Part shown: piece by piece, positions 61,417 to 64,000 of the stretch
Layout of the letters: each line of letters opens with the position of its first letter
Position numbering within the stretch: the first letter of the stretch is position 1
Origin: Clostridium sp. DSM 17811
GTDB taxonomy: Bacteria; Bacillota; Clostridia; Clostridiales; Clostridiaceae
Length of the DNA stretch: 64,000 bases
Direction of reading: 5' to 3'
Assembly (NCBI RefSeq): GCF_018861905.1
Contig: NZ_JAHLDU010000007.1
Coordinates: 1 to 64,000 of the forward strand
Program-made: the position numbers and the translations under genes
Notes under the pieces: generated by a model
What the model was told of the DNA's origin: nothing
Seen by the model: the letters and a program-made list of their open reading frames with translations, nothing else
Databases searched by the model: none

Positions 61417-63369
61417 ATGCAAAGAAAGTATCCAAACCTATGTAAACCAATCAAAATCGGAAATGTGAATTTCAGAAACAGAATGTTTTCAGCTCCAATG
61501 GGAGGAACAGATATAACAGCTGATTGCACTATTGGACCTGCTTCAACAGCTTTTTATGAATTAAGAGCTAAGGGGGGCGCGGCATCGGTTACTGTCAGTG
61601 AATGTGTGGTTCATCCAGAAACAGAAGGTTCCCATATGTTTCATTTAGATTTGGAAACAGTAGGTTCACTTGCAAGCTTTACTTATACTGCAGATGCTAT
61701 CCGCCGTCATGGTGCAATTGCTAGTGTAGAATTATCTCATTCAGGACAATATGCTGGAACTTATTTAACTGACAAGAATAAAAAACAAGGACTATCTCAA
61801 TGGGGACCAAGTGCTGCGATTCGTCCAGATGGTCTTCCGGTAAAAGAACTTACTCAAGAATTAATTGATGACATAGTAGCAGCTTATGGAAATACTGCTG
61901 GACTCGCTAAAAGAGCAGGTTTTGAAATGGTTATGATTCATGGTGGACATGGATGGTTAATTAATCAATTCTTGTCTCCTTATTTTAATAAGAGAACAGA
62001 CAAATACGGTGGCTGTCTAGAAAACAGAGTACGTTTTGCACAGGAGGTTATTGATAGTGTCCGAAAGGCAGTTGGGGCAGGCTTCCCAATCGAGTTTAGA
62101 ATGAGTGGTTCTGAATTATTTGAAGGTGGTTATGATTTAAATGACGGCGTTGAAATCGCTAAATTAATAGAATCAAAAATAGATTTGCTTCATGTATCTG
62201 CAGGAACTTATCAAAGAGGATTTGGAATAACGCATCCTTCTATGTTTTTACCACATGGATCTAATGTTTACCTTGCAGCAGAAATTAAAAGGAATGTAAG
62301 TGTTCCGGTTGCAACGATTGGTGGTTTAAATGACCCAGAGATGATGGAGGAAATTATAGCCAGTGGTAAGGCTGATGTTGTTGAAATGGCTCGTGCACTT
62401 TTAGCTGATCATGAACTTCCGAAAAAGGTTGTGACAAATAAAGATAAGGATATTGTAAAATGTTTAAGATGCTTTACATGTATGGCAGAACGTGCTATGA
62501 CATCTACAAGGCGTTGCACTGTTAATCCATTAATTGGACGTGAACTAGGTGGATCAGAAGTTATTCCTTCTCCTCATCCAGGTAAAGTTCTAGTAGCAGG
62601 TGGTGGACCAGGTGGACTTGAAGCTGCTATCACTGCTGCAAAACGTGGGCATAAGGTAATTCTTTGTGAGAAATCTGATGAGTTAGGTGGAATACTTAAG
62701 GGAGAACAAGCAATCCCATTTAAGTACGAAATGTATGAGTTAGGTGTAACTCTTGGAAAATTAGCAAAGGATGCTGGCGTTGAAATTCGATTGAATACAA
62801 CTGTTACAAAAGAATATGTTGATAAAGAAAATGTTGATGCATTAATTATAGCAGTTGGTTCGGAACCGCTTGTACCGCCAATACCAGGTTTACATGGTGA
62901 TAATGTAGTTATTGTTAATGACTATTATTTAGAGAAGGACAAGGTTAAGGGTGAAGTAGTAGTCCTTGGAGGAGGTCTTGCTGGATGTGAAGCAGCAATA
63001 CATCTTGCACAAGAAGGTAAGATTGTACATCTAGTAGAAATGAGAGCAGAACTTGCTCCAGATGCAAATATTAGGCATCGTCCTATTTTACTTGCAGAAA
63101 TAGAAAAAAATAATAAGATCCATGTTCATATGGAATATAAGGGATTATGTGTAACGCAAGAAGGTGTTGTCTGTGCTGATGTAGCTTGCGTGGAACATCT
63201 AGTTCCAGGTACTACAGTAATCTGTGCACTTGGACAGAGAGCAAGAAGAGATGTAGTAGAAGACTTAATTGACTGTGCACCTTTTGTTAGAGAAATTGGT
63301 GATTGTGTAAAAGCATCTACCATAACAACTGCAATATATCAAGGATATCATGCAGCTCTCGATATATAG
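61417..63369 (+). CDS. 2-enoate reductase-type NADH:flavin oxidoreductase
   Basis: The 650-residue protein has an Old Yellow Enzyme TIM barrel (about 1-340; NRMFSAPMGG, MIHGGHGWLINQFLSPYFNK, TDKYGG), a cysteine cluster for a 4Fe-4S centre (CLRCFTCM ... RRC, about 348-368) and a C-terminal FAD/NAD(P) half with two Rossmann motifs (VAGGGPGGLEAA and VLGGGLAGCEAA). This is the layout of 2-enoate reductase, cinnamate reductase, BaiCD/BaiH and related enzymes that reduce C=C bonds next to a carboxyl or carbonyl. The first barrel Tyr/Cys contacts cannot settle the substrate. It follows the OFA transporter by 60 bases. Confidence 0.9.
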   Translation: MQRKYPNLCKPIKIGNVNFRNRMFSAPMGGTDITADCTIGPASTAFYELRAKGGAASVTVSECVVHPETEGSHMFHLDLETVGSLASFTYTADAIRRHGAIASVELSHSGQYAGTYLTDKNKKQGLSQWGPSAAIRPDGLPVKELTQELIDDIVAAYGNTAGLAKRAGFEMVMIHGGHGWLINQFLSPYFNKRTDKYGGCLENRVRFAQEVIDSVRKAVGAGFPIEFRMSGSELFEGGYDLNDGVEIAKLIESKIDLLHVSAGTYQRGFGITHPSMFLPHGSNVYLAAEIKRNVSVPVATIGGLNDPEMMEEIIASGKADVVEMARALLADHELPKKVVTNKDKDIVKCLRCFTCMAERAMTSTRRCTVNPLIGRELGGSEVIPSPHPGKVLVAGGGPGGLEAAITAAKRGHKVILCEKSDELGGILKGEQAIPFKYEMYELGVTLGKLAKDAGVEIRLNTTVTKEYVDKENVDALIIAVGSEPLVPPIPGLHGDNVVIVNDYYLEKDKVKGEVVVLGGGLAGCEAAIHLAQEGKIVHLVEMRAELAPDANIRHRPILLAEIEKNNKIHVHMEYKGLCVTQEGVVCADVACVEHLVPGTTVICALGQRARRDVVEDLIDCAPFVREIGDCVKASTITTAIYQGYHAALDI

Positions 63370-63418
63370 GTATGAGATCTAATTATGAATAAGTAACATT
63401 TCAAGTAATGCAAAATTA

Positions 63419-63470
63419 AACCCTCAGACTGGATTTCTCTTAAGAAAGAAAATCCAATCTGAGGGTTTTT
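63419..63470. terminator. Bidirectional terminator
   Basis: CCCTCAGACTGGATTT pairs with AAATCCAATCTGAGGG (one mismatch), followed by TTTTT. It separates the enoate reductase from the converging GNAT gene. Confidence 0.8.
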
Positions 63471-63507
63471 AGTGTCATGAAATGCTAAAAATTATTCATT
63501 GGAAGTT

Positions 63508-63936
63508 TTATATACTTTCCTCGGATGTCTTATCTGGAATTACTGTCCATCCAATGGAGTGCCAAAATTCTTCAAAATCAAAGGTGCTATTTTGGGTAAA
63601 TATAAACCCTGTATTAATTCCAATTTTTTTTAATTCGCATAATGAACGATCTACCATTAGTTTGCTTATTCGTCTGATTTCATATTTATCATAAACAGCT
63701 ATATGGTAAATAAAACCTCGTATGCCATCATATCCACATAATACAAAACCAATTATTTTTCCTTCCACTGTACATGATACTGAACTAATTTTAGGATTTC
63801 TTTTTAAGTAGTTCATTAAAACTTCCTTTTTATAAAAATTTTTCGAAACTACAGAATTAGAATCTATGTTCCTTAATGAAAGGACGTTCTGTAAATCCGA
63901 TTCTTCCATAGCCCTAATTATTATTTCAAGTTCCAT
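63508..63936 (-). CDS. GNAT-family N-acetyltransferase
   Basis: The 142-residue protein begins IIIRAMEESDLQNVLSLRN, as many GNATs do, and has the beta strands VSCTVEGKIIGFVLCGYDG, the acetyl-CoA region IAVYDKYEIRRISKLMVD (a weak R/Q-x-x-G-x-G motif) and the FWHSIGW C-terminal motif. GAGGTGAG precedes the ATG. Substrate unknown. Confidence 0.8.
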   Translation of the reverse strand: MELEIIIRAMEESDLQNVLSLRNIDSNSVVSKNFYKKEVLMNYLKRNPKISSVSCTVEGKIIGFVLCGYDGIRGFIYHIAVYDKYEIRRISKLMVDRSLCELKKIGINTGFIFTQNSTFDFEEFWHSIGWTVIPDKTSEESI

Positions 63937-64000
63937 TTAACTCACCTCAGATTAGTCAAATTATTAGCTGGTACAACAAATAATTATACACTTTTAAATA

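Noticed and set aside
1-64000. rRNA, tRNA or complete insertion sequences
   Set aside because: No cloverleaf with a conserved T-arm, rRNA core sequence or full transposase was seen; the only recombinase is the fragment at 13698-13947.

Overview
The window looks like chromosomal DNA of a low-GC Clostridium (sensu stricto type). The evidence is the very AT-rich sequence, strong AGGAGG-type ribosome binding sites, frequent TTG and GTG starts, a clostridial AdhE of 862 residues beside a Rex repressor, a Cse60-like small protein and many PadR, MerR, AraC and XRE regulators. No rRNA, tRNA, CRISPR array or complete transposase was seen. The species cannot be named from this window.

Layout. 1-16.3 kb is a regulator-rich accessory region: a partial DJ-1/PfpI gene with a WYL regulator, a secreted alpha/beta hydrolase, a LytTR-DUF3021 pair, a broken MerR/ABC operon, an AraC-GyrI regulator, two XRE-TPR regulators around a DUF2268 protease, a MerR regulator, and remnants of MerR, integrase, LysR, PEBP and MFS genes. 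17-22.3 kb is an intact four-gene unit (response regulator, kinase, ABC ATPase, large FtsX/MacB-type permease). 22.5-31 kb holds an acetyltransferase, an esterase, a PadR-DUF2812 pair and many broken genes (AraC, CAT, YbjQ, hydrolases, TetR). 31.2-32 kb is a complete barnase-barstar pair. 32-35.2 kb has an XRE/membrane-protein pair with a large palindromic operator, a small membrane-protein gene with two leader hairpins, and a divergent SDR/MerR pair. 35.3-38.4 kb is a PEBP gene, a DHA2 drug efflux pump and its PadR regulator. 38.6-48.8 kb mixes intact genes (FtsX paralogue, lipoprotein plus two-component system, hydrolase, GNAT) with decayed ones (ECF sigma/anti-sigma, two hexapeptide acetyltransferases). 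48.9-52.3 kb is a bacitracin-resistance-like ABC transporter with its two-component system. 52.6-52.8 kb is a likely structured RNA. 53.3-57.7 kb holds peptidase E, Rex and AdhE with Rex-like sites. 57.7-59.3 kb has small proteins. 59.4-63.4 kb is a PadR/MFS/enoate-reductase cassette, and a GNAT gene ends the window.

How it fits together. Most intact units pair a local regulator with one or two export, detoxification or envelope functions. Between them lie many truncated, frameshifted or fused genes, including a second, decayed copy of the LysR-PEBP-MFS neighbourhood 20 kb from the better copy. The first 49 kb therefore reads as a region of repeated gene gain, duplication and decay, while 49-64 kb is more orderly and includes fermentative redox metabolism (Rex/AdhE). 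Dispersed intergenic elements (two long direct repeats, a hairpin family, and a shared extended -10 promoter block) link distant parts of the window.
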